DNA of 64,000 nucleotides from positions 62,001 to 126,000 of the forward strand of contig NZ_JAFNJE010000007.1 of NCBI RefSeq assembly GCF_017368475.1, given 5' to 3'. The notes below the pieces were generated by a model, which saw nothing but the letters and a program-made list of their open reading frames with translations, was not told the DNA's origin and ran no database searches. The position numbers and the translations under genes were made by a program. Below are positions 1-9,855 of this stretch, piece by piece (position 1 is the stretch's first letter; each line of letters opens with the position of its first letter). This DNA comes from Alteromonas sp. 5E99-2 (GTDB taxonomy: Bacteria > Pseudomonadota > Gammaproteobacteria > Enterobacterales > Alteromonadaceae).

Positions 1-2
1 TA

Positions 3-788
3 GAAGAGCCTATCGCGGCAGCATACAAAATTGAACGCACATTAAATAAGAAAACCAACGCATTAGTTGTCGATATAGGAGGAGGTACCACTGATATTTG
101 TTGCATTACCCTGTCTCCTGAAAAATACAATAATATAGACAGGCAACAAGATGTTTTGTCTGTAACCGGTACCCGTTTAGGCGGAATGGAATGCGATAAA
201 AGCTTAGTATTAAAAGCCATTGCCCCGAGTATGGGAATGGGGTTAAAAACATTTAATGGATTACCCGTACCTCCTACTTATTTTTCAGACATGTGTGCGG
301 TAGACGACATTCCTAAACTAACTCGTTTCTTTCATGAAGATTATGGTTTAGATATCGCTCAAACTATGTCAATCGTTGAAAACTCAAGTTCATTGGAGCG
401 TTTATTAACGGTTCAAGAAGAAAAGCTCTCTGCTCGTTTAGTTAACTCATCTCGCCTAGCGAAAGAATTACTGTCATCACAAGATGAAATAGTGCTACCT
501 CTAAATTACATAGAAAAAGACTTTCAAGTTTCTATATCTAAAACAGAACTAAATGAATCCATGAAATCATGGTTAAAACGAGTTAAAAAGCTCATTACAG
601 ATTGTTTAGATAACACATCTCACAAACCAGACATTTTGTTTATTACTGGAGGGATGAGTTTATCTCCCATCGTAATAGATGAAATTCAAAAAAACTGGTT
701 ACCTGAGTTACCCGTAGTCGAAGGCGATGCATTTAATTCAGTTTGTGAAGGGTTAGCTATTCGCGCTTTTAATTTAACGAATAGCTAA
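3..788 (+). CDS. yegD: YegD-like Hsp70-family chaperone, C-terminal part (5' end outside window)
   Basis: The reading frame is open from base 3, so the gene begins before the window and only about 261 C-terminal residues are seen. The phosphate-2 signature of the actin/Hsp70 ATPase fold is visible near the left edge ([10 protein letters not shown]), and near the C-terminus there is an adenosine-type motif (ITGGMSLSPIV). Unlike DnaK, the protein ends right after the nucleotide-binding domain with no substrate-binding domain, as in E. coli YegD, a predicted non-canonical Hsp70. It converges on the thymidylate kinase gene with only 3 bases between the stop codons. The internal TTG at 156 is not a start. 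Family assignment is firm; the exact orthologue is likely rather than certain. Confidence 0.75.
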   Translation, partial: EEPIAAAYKIERTLNKKTNALVVDIGGGTTDICCITLSPEKYNNIDRQQDVLSVTGTRLGGMECDKSLVLKAIAPSMGMGLKTFNGLPVPPTYFSDMCAVDDIPKLTRFFHEDYGLDIAQTMSIVENSSSLERLLTVQEEKLSARLVNSSRLAKELLSSQDEIVLPLNYIEKDFQVSISKTELNESMKSWLKRVKKLITDCLDNTSHKPDILFITGGMSLSPIVIDEIQKNWLPELPVVEGDAFNSVCEGLAIRAFNLTNS

Positions 789-791
789 AAT

Positions 792-1460
792 TTACTGTTC
801 GCTTAACACACGATTGAGAATAATTTTATGTATAGTCTCTATTGGTAATAAAGTGTCTTCGTTGACGCAATCAATTTTTAACCAACTCTCAGATATCTCT
901 AGTTGTTTGTACACATGATAAACCTTTTCTAAATAGCCGTGCTGAGCTTCTTGGATATCTTCCTTTTCGTCTGTGTATGAGCGTTTTTTCTTTTTCAAAA
1001 CTAACTCTTTCGAAAATTCGATGGGCAAATCAAGAAAAAACGTCATGTCGGGTTTAGGCAACTGGTTAACTTTATATTCTAGGGTTTTAATCCATTCAAT
1101 AAAGCCGCTTCGTTCTGATTCAGCAAATTTCGCAGATTGATGAGCCGCATTCGATTCCACATATCGGTCACAAATCACATAAAACCCGTCATCTAAATCA
1201 CGTATTAATGCCGGTTTTTGCTCTAAACGATCACTGGCAAATAAAATGGAAGCAAGTTTTGGATGAACATCGTCAAACGTCCCAAATTCCCCACGCAAAA
1301 ATGCCCCTATTTCTCCACCAAAAAACGTAGTTTCATAAGCGGGGAAGCTGTACATTTTGACTTTTTTTCCTGCTTTTTTTAACGCTTCAACTAAAAGTTC
1401 AGCTTGCGTACCTTTACCACTGCCATCGATTCCCTCAACGGTAATCAATTTTCCTTTCAT
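792..1460 (-). CDS. tmk: Thymidylate kinase (dTMP kinase) family protein
   Basis: Predicted to phosphorylate dTMP to dTDP with ATP in the dTTP pathway. The P-loop (GIDGSGKGT) lies at about residue 10, a DRY-type motif (CDRYVESNAAHQ) follows near residue 110, and a basic LID-like stretch (KKKKRSY) lies near residue 160. About 222 residues, normal for the family. I chose the ATG at 1460; the TTG at 1472 lies only four codons upstream. Most gammaproteobacteria carry tmk between mltG and holB, whereas here it stands alone between a yegD-like gene and a diguanylate cyclase. The P-loop (SGKGT rather than AGKTT) and the FPAYETTFFGGEIG stretch are unlike E. coli Tmk, so this may be a divergent second copy. 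Confidence 0.8.
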   Translation of the reverse strand: MKGKLITVEGIDGSGKGTQAELLVEALKKAGKKVKMYSFPAYETTFFGGEIGAFLRGEFGTFDDVHPKLASILFASDRLEQKPALIRDLDDGFYVICDRYVESNAAHQSAKFAESERSGFIEWIKTLEYKVNQLPKPDMTFFLDLPIEFSKELVLKKKKRSYTDEKEDIQEAQHGYLEKVYHVYKQLEISESWLKIDCVNEDTLLPIETIHKIILNRVLSEQ

Positions 1461-1686
1461 ATTGTCACTCAATACTGTAATTGCCTAGACAAATAATACA
1501 CTTTCTGAACATAAGCAACACAACTCAATTGTATAAAATTAAGGGCTAAGGCTAACGTTTATACAATGTAAAGCCACGAGAGCTCTACTTTGGTTTACTC
1601 GCTACTATGTTATTAACCTAGGCACTTGCTTTACTTTTTTTAAAGAAGATCTATATTCTAAAACAATACTTCCCTAGAAAAACATC

Positions 1687-4008
1687 ATGCGAATACTATT
1701 AGCTACTCTACTTTTAATGAGCTTCTGCGGTTATTCTCAAGTCAGCAATGAACAAACGACTTTCGCATACGCTGAACTAGAGAGCATGTCGGCATCCTCT
1801 GTTTTAAGTAGAGCAAAATCATATCGATATAGTAATATGAAGCTAAGTATAGAGCTTGCTAATACGGCACTAAGCAAAGCTGAAACTGACAATGACTTGC
1901 AACTATCTGCTCAAATTCACACCGTTCTAGGAAAAGTCCACGATTCATCAAACAACGCGAAAGAAGCAGAGCTCAATTTCAAAAAAGCTATTTCGATAAA
2001 TAAAGGACTGGGTGATATAGAAAGAGTTTTAATCACCTCAATTGATTATGTGGAGTTTCTACTAAATAGAAAACGCTATGATGAATCTGGCAAAATTATA
2101 GATGAAATACTGCCAATGTCTTTAAAGCACAGAGAGCCTATTCCCATTGCATTTACCTATAATATCGCTGGCGATTACTACTACAAAATAAAGCGCTTTA
2201 AAGATGCAGTATTTCATTTTAAACAAGCACTTAACTTTTTCCCTCTTAATGATTTATCAATACAAGACCATTTAGCCTACTCATACAAAAGGCTAGCGGA
2301 ATCACATAAACGTTTGAAAAACAGAGAAGAAACCGCTTTTTTCTATAGAAAAGCGCTAGATGTGTATACCGAGCTAGGCAATAAGAAATTAATGGCGAGA
2401 ACGGCAAATACCCTTGCAGAAGCGGAACGTTATTTAGGAAATCTTGTTACCGCATTAGATTATTCGTTACAGAGTATAGAGATTCATGGCCAAGTTGATG
2501 ATCCAGAAGGTAAAGCGAAAGCGTTATCGGGCGCAGGTATTATTTACCGGCATATTGGTCGATATGAAAAGTCACTAGAACACATATATCAAGCCTACCT
2601 CTATTACAAAAGTATTAACGATATAACGGGTATAGCCAAAACCTCTAATCAAATGGGGTTATTATATACAAAACTAAATGAATTCGAACAAGCCAAATCT
2701 TTTTATGAAGTCACCATAGAACTACCTCAAGACAAAATACCTCCGACTACATTAGCTTCAGCGCTCAGAGAAATAGCAGTAATTGAATTGAATTCAAAAA
2801 ATTTCGAATCAGCTGAAAAATTAGCATCTCAAGCACTCGCTATTTATCAAAGTGAGGGTGACAAATTAAAGGCATCTTTAGTCACTCGAATTATAGGTAA
2901 CATTTATCGCGCTCAAATTTATTATGAAGAAGCTATTCTTTATTACCGGGAATCGCTGAAATTAGCAGAAGAAGTAGGCAGCTTAGTTTATCAAGCCAAG
3001 GCATTAACTCCGCTGGCTAACTTAATATTAAAGAAAGACGCAGATGAAGCCATTGTACTACTAAAAAAATCATTAGCATTATCAGTAGAAATCAATGATA
3101 AATCTCAAATACTTTACGCTTACCGCGTGTTACGCAAAACAGAAAAAAAGCGACAAAACCTAAATCAAGCGCTCGCTTATGCTGAAAAAGAAATTGGATT
3201 AATCCAAGATATCCAAGAAGACGCAGGAAATAGTAAGCTAGCTTTAACCAAAGCTAATTTATACTCCCATAAATTAGAAGTTGAATTAGAAACTCTTCGG
3301 GAAAAAGCAAAACTCGATCAATTAGAGCTTGCCAAAAAGAACAACGAAATAGAAATAGTTGGTCAAAATAAACGTATAGCGGAACTAGAACTTGTTAAAA
3401 ACAAATATGCGAGTGTTACCTTAGCACTACTTCTTGTTGTCTGTTTATTTGCTGTTGCTTTTATTTACAGAGGGTTTACTAATTCTAAAAAACGTAACGT
3501 TGAATTACATAAATTGGCTGCAAGAGACGAATTAACAAACTGCTATAATCGCCGTTCTTTATTCGAGCAGTTAGAGTGTGATTTTGAAAAAACTAATTTG
3601 CCGGAAAGATACTGTATTATTATGGCTGATATAGATCATTTCAAAAATATTAACGACACTCATGGACATTCTACTGGAGATGCTGTTATCAAAGGTGTTG
3701 CGCAGATACTTCGGGACTGTTTACGTCAAAATGACATTGTTGCTCGTTACGGAGGCGAAGAGTTTTGCATTGTGTTGCCTCTGACTACTAAAGAACGCGC
3801 ATCACATATTGCAAAAAAGATGCTGAGTAAAATCGAGAAAACTCAATTAGAAGGTATCAGTGTAACCTGTAGTTTTGGTATATCATCGATTAAGGATGGA
3901 GCAAAAACACCTACTGAATTAATTGATCAAGCGGATTCAGCACTATATAAATCAAAACAACTCGGCAGAAACCAAATCAATTTCTGGGAAAAAATAGAAA
4001 ACGAATAA
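1687..4008 (+). CDS. TPR-repeat diguanylate cyclase (GGDEF)
   Basis: Makes the second messenger c-di-GMP. A cleavable-looking N-terminal hydrophobic signal is followed by about 450 residues of tetratricopeptide repeats, a coiled-coil stretch, a single transmembrane helix at about residues 574-597, and a C-terminal cytoplasmic GGDEF domain. The active-site motif is GGEEF at 689-693, and the inhibitory I-site RQND sits at 680-683, five residues before it, so product inhibition should be intact. The TPR array would face the periplasm and sense a protein or peptide partner. No EAL domain is present. Likely monocistronic; the next gene starts 181 bases downstream. The link to MshE, a c-di-GMP-responsive ATPase encoded further right, is an inference only. 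Confidence 0.9.
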   Translation: MRILLATLLLMSFCGYSQVSNEQTTFAYAELESMSASSVLSRAKSYRYSNMKLSIELANTALSKAETDNDLQLSAQIHTVLGKVHDSSNNAKEAELNFKKAISINKGLGDIERVLITSIDYVEFLLNRKRYDESGKIIDEILPMSLKHREPIPIAFTYNIAGDYYYKIKRFKDAVFHFKQALNFFPLNDLSIQDHLAYSYKRLAESHKRLKNREETAFFYRKALDVYTELGNKKLMARTANTLAEAERYLGNLVTALDYSLQSIEIHGQVDDPEGKAKALSGAGIIYRHIGRYEKSLEHIYQAYLYYKSINDITGIAKTSNQMGLLYTKLNEFEQAKSFYEVTIELPQDKIPPTTLASALREIAVIELNSKNFESAEKLASQALAIYQSEGDKLKASLVTRIIGNIYRAQIYYEEAILYYRESLKLAEEVGSLVYQAKALTPLANLILKKDADEAIVLLKKSLALSVEINDKSQILYAYRVLRKTEKKRQNLNQALAYAEKEIGLIQDIQEDAGNSKLALTKANLYSHKLEVELETLREKAKLDQLELAKKNNEIEIVGQNKRIAELELVKNKYASVTLALLLVVCLFAVAFIYRGFTNSKKRNVELHKLAARDELTNCYNRRSLFEQLECDFEKTNLPERYCIIMADIDHFKNINDTHGHSTGDAVIKGVAQILRDCLRQNDIVARYGGEEFCIVLPLTTKERASHIAKKMLSKIEKTQLEGISVTCSFGISSIKDGAKTPTELIDQADSALYKSKQLGRNQINFWEKIENE

Positions 4009-4189
4009 AGCTCTTTTTTGCTTCCCTCTCATTCATTAGAAATACAATATTTTTCAGTTAGTTAACTGGTAACCCCCATTTATTTCAGATGATTTCAGGC
4101 TATTTCATTAGTCTAATCAACCCTATACATACAATCTTAGCTAGTGGCTTTTACACACTCACTATCTGTATATATAAGGAATTTATTCT

Positions 4190-4705
4190 ATGACGTTCAA
4201 TTCAACTAAGGTTCTTAGTTTTACTATTTTGTTACTTTGTTTTATTTCCGTTTTTTCAATTCAACTTCAAGCAAATGAAAAAAAAGACGAAACTGCGATA
4301 AACAACATTATCCAAAACTTCAAAGACTCAATAGAAAACAAAGATGACTCGCTCTTTTTATCTCTTTTCCACAGTTCGAATGTTTCGTGGGTTGGAGTTA
4401 TTAGTGATGAAACGCTCGAAACACTCATCTCTCTCGATCCAAAATTTAAACAACAACCCAAAATAATGAACAGTACGCCAAATGAGTTCATTCAAAATAT
4501 TGTTAGTTCAAAACAGCAGTCCAAAGAAGTTTTTAAAGATATTCAAATTTTTCAAGATGGCGAAGTGGCTTCAGTGAGCTTCAATTATGATTTTTACAAA
4601 GACGAAAAGTTAACTAATTACGGACAAGAACACTGGCAATTAATTAATACGTCAGAGGGGTGGAAAATCAACGCTGTGAACTTCTCTTTCTCGCGAGTAT
4701 TCTAA
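4190..4705 (+). CDS. Secreted NTF2-like/SnoaL-like protein
   Basis: 171 residues with an N-terminal signal sequence (hydrophobic residues about 8-27, ending near LQANE). The mature part has the layout of a SnoaL/DUF4440-type cone fold: an N-terminal helix ending in a region with FLSLFHSSNVSWVG, then a C-terminal sheet with EHWQLINTSEGWKI, the usual W-x-L-x(6-8)-G-W-K-I ending. A ribosome-binding site (AAGGA) precedes the ATG at 4190. These small periplasmic proteins usually bind small ligands; no catalytic residues can be assigned. It converges on the CadC-like regulator gene with 11 bases between the stops. Function unknown. Confidence 0.7.
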   Translation: MTFNSTKVLSFTILLLCFISVFSIQLQANEKKDETAINNIIQNFKDSIENKDDSLFLSLFHSSNVSWVGVISDETLETLISLDPKFKQQPKIMNSTPNEFIQNIVSSKQQSKEVFKDIQIFQDGEVASVSFNYDFYKDEKLTNYGQEHWQLINTSEGWKINAVNFSFSRVF

Positions 4706-4716
4706 AAATCCATTTT

Positions 4717-6219
4717 TTAGTGACGACTTTCCAATTTATTAAGCCAAGCTTTCACCCTTGGCTTATAGCTGTGCAAGCTTCGTTGCTCTGTTATATCTAA
4801 TGAGTGCCTAGCAAGCTCCTTGGCGCCATTAAAATCACCTTTAGCGTTGGCTAATTCAGACAAAAACATAAACCCTTTAGAACGACCTAGAGGGCATTGA
4901 AGCACTTGATGGTAATCTAGCGCTTGGTTAAAACTCACTTCAGCCTCATCAAATTGTTTAAGGTTCTGGGACAGCACACCATTAAATTCAGATGCATACG
5001 CCAAGTAAAGCCAATCATTAAGCTCTTTTGCACTAACTTGCACTTGTTCTATACGCTGTTTACCTAAAGCGACATTGCCGTCTCGTAAAGCCTGAATGGC
5101 ACCAAAAAACTGCAAACGAATTAGCTCTTTTTTGTTCCCATCAGCAAGTGCCATAGGAATAGCTCGAGACAAAATAGTGTTTACCGTTTTACCGTCTAAA
5201 TTATCTAGCGCTAATTCGACCAATAACCTTTGGGCTGTCAGGTTATTTGCTTCAGTAATCAATACTGCTTCTAACAGTTTATTAGCGCCAACTTTATTAC
5301 CTTGGTGTTTAAGTTCAATAGCCTCGGCTAAAATTTCATTCGCAAATGCAGACGGGTAGTCCACATGTGTTAATTCCGTATTTTGCCCTAATCTATCATT
5401 AATAATACGAGCCAAATTGCCAAATGCACTGACAATATGTTCACTCATTATTACCCCTTTTTCGATACTAGACGGTTTGTGCAAGGCATACACTAACTGG
5501 TAATCACCCGAATTTCCTTCTATCACTGTATCTACAACAAGCTGAGTACCCGATACCTTAAATATCTGCTCAATATGCTCTCGCTTATAATTCGCTTTAG
5601 GAAATTCAGCGCGGTGCATGACTTCCATTACGTAATCAGTATTGAGTATTGCGACATTTTTCCCAGATGAGAGATGTTGTATAAGCTGATCCATAGCGCC
5701 ATAACGTACCCATTGCTGATTGTTATCTTCGATATTATTGTTCACCGGCAACACAACGACAGACCCGCTAATTACCGGTTCCTTTTGCCTTGTATTGTAA
5801 AATCCAAGTAGTACACAAAAAAAGATAAAGGCGACAGCGTAAATAGGTTTAAAAGAGTGCAAAAAACGTGTCTTGTGTTTTGAGGATAGATTATTCAAAG
5901 GCTCTAATTCAGCTGCAGAATGATAAGTAACATCAGCAATCCACATATAGCCTTTACGAGGGTAGGTTTTAATAACATCTGTGCCAGAAAATAGCTTTCT
6001 TAGCTCTTTGATAGACTGAAACACAACTTGGTCATCAACAACCACATCGTCCCAAATTTCCATCAGCATGTGCTGTTTGCTAACAATGTCTTTTGAAGTT
6101 ACTAACATCATCAGCAAATCAAAAGTTTTGGGGCGAACATTTATGGTTTCTTCGCCAACAAGAATTGTCCCGCTCTTGGGAAACACCTTAATTCCAGCAG
6201 TTTGATAATAGTCAGCCAC
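4717..6219 (-). CDS. CadC/ToxR-like membrane-anchored transcriptional regulator with TPR region
   Basis: 500 residues. The N-terminal winged helix (Trans_reg_C, about residues 13-97) has the RPKTFDLL and YPRKGYMW landmarks of OmpR/PhoB-type DNA-binding domains, but no receiver domain. A single transmembrane helix follows at about 125-141, so the C-terminal 350 residues are periplasmic. That part begins with a TolB/adenylate-cyclase-associated-like region (VVVLPVNN and following) and ends in TPR-like helices. This is the one-component layout of CadC and ToxR: a periplasmic sensor with cytoplasmic DNA binding. The start appears to be GTG at 6219. The target genes cannot be read from the sequence; it lies tail to tail with the NTF2-like gene and near tRNA-Phe. 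Confidence 0.85.
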   Translation of the reverse strand: MADYYQTAGIKVFPKSGTILVGEETINVRPKTFDLLMMLVTSKDIVSKQHMLMEIWDDVVVDDQVVFQSIKELRKLFSGTDVIKTYPRKGYMWIADVTYHSAAELEPLNNLSSKHKTRFLHSFKPIYAVAFIFFCVLLGFYNTRQKEPVISGSVVVLPVNNNIEDNNQQWVRYGAMDQLIQHLSSGKNVAILNTDYVMEVMHRAEFPKANYKREHIEQIFKVSGTQLVVDTVIEGNSGDYQLVYALHKPSSIEKGVIMSEHIVSAFGNLARIINDRLGQNTELTHVDYPSAFANEILAEAIELKHQGNKVGANKLLEAVLITEANNLTAQRLLVELALDNLDGKTVNTILSRAIPMALADGNKKELIRLQFFGAIQALRDGNVALGKQRIEQVQVSAKELNDWLYLAYASEFNGVLSQNLKQFDEAEVSFNQALDYHQVLQCPLGRSKGFMFLSELANAKGDFNGAKELARHSLDITEQRSLHSYKPRVKAWLNKLESRH

Positions 6220-6341
6220 TCAGCTACAACTCTTTTGACGTTTTTTACATGCTCTCATAGTGCATGGGTAATAAAAACTAAATTATGTTGTACTGCGACG
6301 GTATAATTATTTTTAATAAAATAAGATTATATTGTTTTGAA

Positions 6342-6369
6342 TTTTTAGATGTTTTTAGATGTTTTTAGA
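6342..6369. repeat. Short tandem repeat, 10-base period
   Basis: The unit gtttttagat occurs almost three times in a row between the CadC-like gene and tRNA-Phe. It is AT-rich and noncoding, probably a slippage product. Confidence 0.6.
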
Positions 6370-6399
6370 AAATAAGATATTTTATGAAGAGATAAAAAA

Positions 6400-6475
6400 T
6401 GGTGCCTCGACCCGGGATCGAACCAGGGACACGCGGATTTTCAATCCGCTGCTCTACCAACTGAGCTATCGAGGC
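6400..6475 (-). tRNA. tRNA-Phe (anticodon GAA)
   Basis: On the minus strand the sequence folds as a full cloverleaf: acceptor stem GCCTCGA paired with TCGAGGC, D arm TAGCTCAG-TTGGTAGAGC, anticodon stem GCGGA/TCCGC around the loop TTGAAAA (anticodon GAA), and T arm containing GGTTCGATCC. The 3' CCA is encoded (6400-6402). The transcript runs into a T-run directly after CCA. A strong promoter lies 34 bases upstream. Confidence 0.97.
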
Positions 6476-6508
6476 ACTCATACAACGCTAGTTGCGCTGT
6501 GGGTGCGT

Positions 6509-6537
6509 ATTAAACGGATTTCCGCACCCTATGTCAA
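6509..6537 (-). promoter_or_regulatory. Sigma-70 promoter of tRNA-Phe
   Basis: On the minus strand there is a perfect -35 box TTGACA (6532-6537), a 17-base spacer and a -10 box TTTAAT (6509-6514), followed by a GC-rich discriminator (ACGCACCC). A GC-rich discriminator is typical of stringently controlled stable-RNA promoters. Confidence 0.85.
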
Positions 6538-6588
6538 CTGCTTTTCTCACTATTTTGGCTGTTCGGTTACGATTTAATCAAAACTAGG

Positions 6589-6861
6589 CTAAACAGAAGG
6601 CGGAACATAGCCTTCGATGTCCGGTTCTTTGCCTTCAAACAGAAAGGCTTCCATTCTTTCTTCCAAAAATTTGCGGGCAGCGGGATCCATCATATTCAAT
6701 TTATTTTCATTGATTAACATAGTTTGCTTTGATTGCCATAAGGCCCACGCTTCTTTACTGATGGAATCAAAGATACGCTTTCCTAGTTCTCCAGGGTAAA
6801 GCTGAAAATCTAAACCGTCAGATTCTCGTTTAAAATAGGCACACTGTACTCGTTTAGACAT
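6589..6861 (-). CDS. yggX: Probable Fe(2+)-trafficking protein YggX
   Basis: 90 residues, the usual YggX length. It starts like other members ([19 protein letters not shown]) with the conserved cysteine at residue 7, and carries the [13 protein letters not shown] and W[12 protein letters not shown] motifs. YggX protects Fe-S enzymes from oxidative damage and takes part in iron handling. It starts one base after the mutY stop, so the two are almost certainly cotranscribed and translationally coupled. The pairing makes sense because MutY is itself a [4Fe-4S] enzyme; mutY-yggX is a conserved pair in gammaproteobacteria. Confidence 0.96.
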   Translation of the reverse strand: MSKRVQCAYFKRESDGLDFQLYPGELGKRIFDSISKEAWALWQSKQTMLINENKLNMMDPAARKFLEERMEAFLFEGKEPDIEGYVPPSV

Positions 6862-6862
6862 T

Positions 6863-7912
6863 TTATTCTCTTAAGCTTCGTTGTTGAATATCGGTAATGA
6901 TACGTTTTGTTGGGGCCGCAAATCCAATAGAATTCGATTCTTCTAAATCAAACCACCCATTGTTGCTATCTGCTACATGCATTGGCGGTTTACTCTCAAG
7001 CTGATGCTCGAACACAGTAATATCGAGATGGAAGTGACTAAAAGTATGTCGAAACGACATAGTTTCTGCCGGCCTAGGCTGGTTTGAGAATTGGGTTAAC
7101 CATTCTACAACCTCTTCTTTAGTAGAAGCTTCGTAAAACCCCCAAAGCCCGCCCCAAATTCCTGTCATTGGCCTTTGCTGCAACCAAACGCGATTCATGT
7201 AACGCAAAACAACAAGATGTGTAGTTTTGACTGGCAGCGTTTTTTTCGGTTTTTTCCCCGGGAAGTCACTTTGTGTGCCACTGGCAAAGGCAATACAGTT
7301 AAACGCAACAGGGCACTTTTCACATTTAGGCTTGCTGCGACTACAGACAGTTGCACCTAAATCCATCATTGCTTGAGTGTAATGCCCTACCCTAGTCTTT
7401 GCCATAACATCATGGGCTTTCTCCCAAAGCGCAGTTTCTACCGCCTTTTTTCCCGGCCAGCCCTCTATTGCAAAATACCTAGCCAAAACCCGCTTTACAT
7501 TACCATCTAATATGGGATGAGTCTGCCCAAGGGAAATAGACAAAATAGCACCTGCGGTTGAACGTCCAATTCCCGGTAGAGCCATAACGTTTTCTAAGGT
7601 CTGAGGGAACTGCCCAGAGTGGGCGCTAACTATGGTTTGAGCTGCTTTATGCAGGTTTCTTGCCCTTGCATAATACCCAAGGCCAGTCCAATGATGTAAC
7701 ACCTCGTCTATGGGCGCTGATGCAAGTTTATTCACTGTGGGAAAACTTTCCATGAAAGCTTCAAAATACGGAATAACCGTTTTAACTTGAGTTTGTTGCA
7801 ACATGATTTCAGATATCCACACCTTATAAGGTGATATCTCTTGTTGCCAAGGCAAGGTTTTTCTACCGTGTTCATCAAACCACGAAAGTACTTTTTCAGA
7901 AAATGTGTTCAT
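6863..7912 (-). CDS. mutY: Adenine DNA glycosylase MutY
   Basis: Removes adenine mispaired with 8-oxoG or G in base excision repair. The helix-hairpin-helix with LPGIGRSTA lies around residues 112-120; catalytic residues are Glu35 (in SEIMLQQTQ) and Asp136 (in LDGNVKR). The [4Fe-4S] ligands read C190-x6-C197-x2-C200-x5-C206, the exact family spacing. The C-terminal NUDIX-like 8-oxoG recognition domain is present. I place the start at the ATG at 7912 (349 residues), which matches E. coli MutY; the frame is open further upstream to a TTG at 7990, but those 26 residues are not family-like. Divergent from trmB; followed by yggX. Confidence 0.96.
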   Translation of the reverse strand: MNTFSEKVLSWFDEHGRKTLPWQQEISPYKVWISEIMLQQTQVKTVIPYFEAFMESFPTVNKLASAPIDEVLHHWTGLGYYARARNLHKAAQTIVSAHSGQFPQTLENVMALPGIGRSTAGAILSISLGQTHPILDGNVKRVLARYFAIEGWPGKKAVETALWEKAHDVMAKTRVGHYTQAMMDLGATVCSRSKPKCEKCPVAFNCIAFASGTQSDFPGKKPKKTLPVKTTHLVVLRYMNRVWLQQRPMTGIWGGLWGFYEASTKEEVVEWLTQFSNQPRPAETMSFRHTFSHFHLDITVFEHQLESKPPMHVADSNNGWFDLEESNSIGFAAPTKRIITDIQQRSLRE

Positions 7913-8046
7913 TAACGCCAAATTTTTGCTGTAATTTACTGAGTAAATACGTTGTCGCGCTAACATAGCGTCACTTTTTTTTGTAATCAACTTGAAAATA
8001 CAGTGAGTGAGGGGATAATTCGCCTTCTAAATAGAGAGGAAGGCAT

Positions 8047-8763
8047 ATGGGTCAATTTAAAAATCAGTCAGAAGCGGAAGCTGCCGGCGTTTACGTAAGT
8101 AAAATTAGAAGTTTCGTTAAACGGGAAGGTCGCTTAACCAAGGGTCAAGCAAAAGCACTAGAAGATCATTGGCCTACTATGGGTGTTGACTATGCTGAAG
8201 CTAAACTCAATCTCGCTGAATTATTTGGCCGTGATGCGCCCACAGTTGTAGAAATTGGCTTTGGTATGGGTAAGTCATTAGTTGAAATGGCAAAAGCCCA
8301 ACCAGAACTGAACTTTTTTGGTATTGAAGTGCACCGTCCTGGCGTTGGAGCCTGTCTGTCTTATGCCGGAGAACTCGGTGTAACTAACTTACGGGTTATC
8401 GAACATGATGCCATTGAAGTATTAAAGCACATGATTGACGACAACCAATTGCATAAATTACAGTTGTTTTTTCCAGATCCTTGGCATAAAAAGCGCCACA
8501 ATAAACGTAGAATTGTTCAGCCGGATTTTGTTGAACTCATTGCATCAAAAATTCAAACTGGTGGTCAGTTTCATATGGCAACAGACTGGGAACCTTATTC
8601 TGAGCACATGCTTGAAATAACCCAGCAAAGCCCGTTATTTAAAAATACATCTGAAACGAATGATTTTGTTCCTCGTCCTGATTTTAGACCCATTACTAAA
8701 TTTGAAACCCGCGGACAAAAACTAGGCCACGGTGTTTGGGATCTGATCTTTGAGCGAGTGTAA
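8047..8763 (+). CDS. trmB: tRNA (guanine-N7-)-methyltransferase
   Basis: Methylates G46 of tRNA using S-adenosylmethionine. 238 residues, as expected. The SAM-binding glycine-rich loop ([15 protein letters not shown]), the [10 protein letters not shown] motif and the highly conserved [15 protein letters not shown] catalytic segment are all present. A good ribosome-binding site (GAGGAAGG) precedes the ATG at 8047. Three bases separate it from rsmC, so the two RNA methyltransferase genes form an operon. Confidence 0.97.
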   Translation: MGQFKNQSEAEAAGVYVSKIRSFVKREGRLTKGQAKALEDHWPTMGVDYAEAKLNLAELFGRDAPTVVEIGFGMGKSLVEMAKAQPELNFFGIEVHRPGVGACLSYAGELGVTNLRVIEHDAIEVLKHMIDDNQLHKLQLFFPDPWHKKRHNKRRIVQPDFVELIASKIQTGGQFHMATDWEPYSEHMLEITQQSPLFKNTSETNDFVPRPDFRPITKFETRGQKLGHGVWDLIFERV

Positions 8764-8766
8764 ATA

Positions 8767-9852
8767 ATGCTGCCTGTATCTCAAATTTTAGAGAGAAATG
8801 TCTCCTTATTCGATAGTGGTAACTGGCTAATCGTCAACCCTGAAGAATCCAGTTGGTTAGGCTTATGTAAGGCCCTTAATTTTACTGTGTTGCATCAATT
8901 CTATGATGTATTTCAACAATGCACAGGGTTTAATGAGCCTCTGGAATTTGAAAGTGAAAATTTGGTATCGGGCGAACAAGCCTTATCTCACAGCATAACT
9001 ACTGACAAGCATACTCATATATTTGCGCCCTACATAGAAGAAGGCGATTACGACAATATTTTGATTTGTATTCCAAAATCAAAAGCCCACCTGCAATTTC
9101 TAATTGATATGGCTACAGCTCGTCTAAAAGGCGATGGACAAATTTATCTAGTAGGTGAAAATCGCAGTGGAATAAAAAGCATTGCCAAAATGCTTAAAAA
9201 TAAAGGCGATGTGGTTAAGTTAGATTCAGCGCGACACTGCACGTTAATCAGCTACTCACCTAATGCTAACAACCAAACATTTTGTGCCTTAGATAAGCTA
9301 TCAGTAAATACTTACACACTAAATAATATTGAGTGGAAATGCAGTAGTTTCCCTGGTGTATTCAGTGATGGAAAATTAGATGAGGGCACTGCCTTGTTGC
9401 TGTCTTCTTTAAATTTTCCGGGTAAGGGCAAAAGCTTAGATTTCGCCTGTGGTGCCGGCGTGATTAGCGCTTATCTAATGCAACAAGCACCACAGCATCA
9501 AATGGATTTATCGGATATTAGCGCAGTTGCTTTACTTGCCTCAGCACACACGCTTCACCACAATGGTCTAAAAGCAAAAGTCATCGCTTCTAACGGCCTA
9601 AGACATATAAAATCTAAATACACCTCTATTGTCACTAACCCACCTTTTCATACTGGCGTACATACCGACTACAATGTGGTTACCGCGTTTATTAAAGATG
9701 CCATCACTACCTTAGCAAAAGATGGTAAGCTATTTCTTGTAGCAAATCGCTTTTTGCCGTATTTGGAGCAACTTCAACAGCAATTCAATCATGTTGATAT
9801 TTCTACTCAAAATACGCGGTTTTCAGTTTACATAGGCAGTAAAGGGCAGTAG
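8767..9852 (+). CDS. rsmC: 16S rRNA (guanine-N2)-methyltransferase, RsmC type
   Basis: 361 residues in two related halves: a degenerate N-terminal methyltransferase-like domain and a C-terminal catalytic domain. The C-terminal half has the SAM loop (SLDFACGAGVISAY, about residues 220-233) and the catalytic NPPFHTG motif (about residue 295) that RsmC shares with RlmG. RsmC methylates G1207 of 16S rRNA. It sits between trmB and glgA with gaps of 3 bases on each side. RlmG is the main alternative, but the HTGVHTDYN continuation favours RsmC. Confidence 0.88.
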   Translation: MLPVSQILERNVSLFDSGNWLIVNPEESSWLGLCKALNFTVLHQFYDVFQQCTGFNEPLEFESENLVSGEQALSHSITTDKHTHIFAPYIEEGDYDNILICIPKSKAHLQFLIDMATARLKGDGQIYLVGENRSGIKSIAKMLKNKGDVVKLDSARHCTLISYSPNANNQTFCALDKLSVNTYTLNNIEWKCSSFPGVFSDGKLDEGTALLLSSLNFPGKGKSLDFACGAGVISAYLMQQAPQHQMDLSDISAVALLASAHTLHHNGLKAKVIASNGLRHIKSKYTSIVTNPPFHTGVHTDYNVVTAFIKDAITTLAKDGKLFLVANRFLPYLEQLQQQFNHVDISTQNTRFSVYIGSKGQ

Positions 9853-9855
9853 GCA

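Noticed and set aside
6359-6577. 72-codon plus-strand frame over tRNA-Phe
   Set aside because: It runs through the tRNA gene and its promoter on the opposite strand; a familiar spurious frame over tRNA genes.
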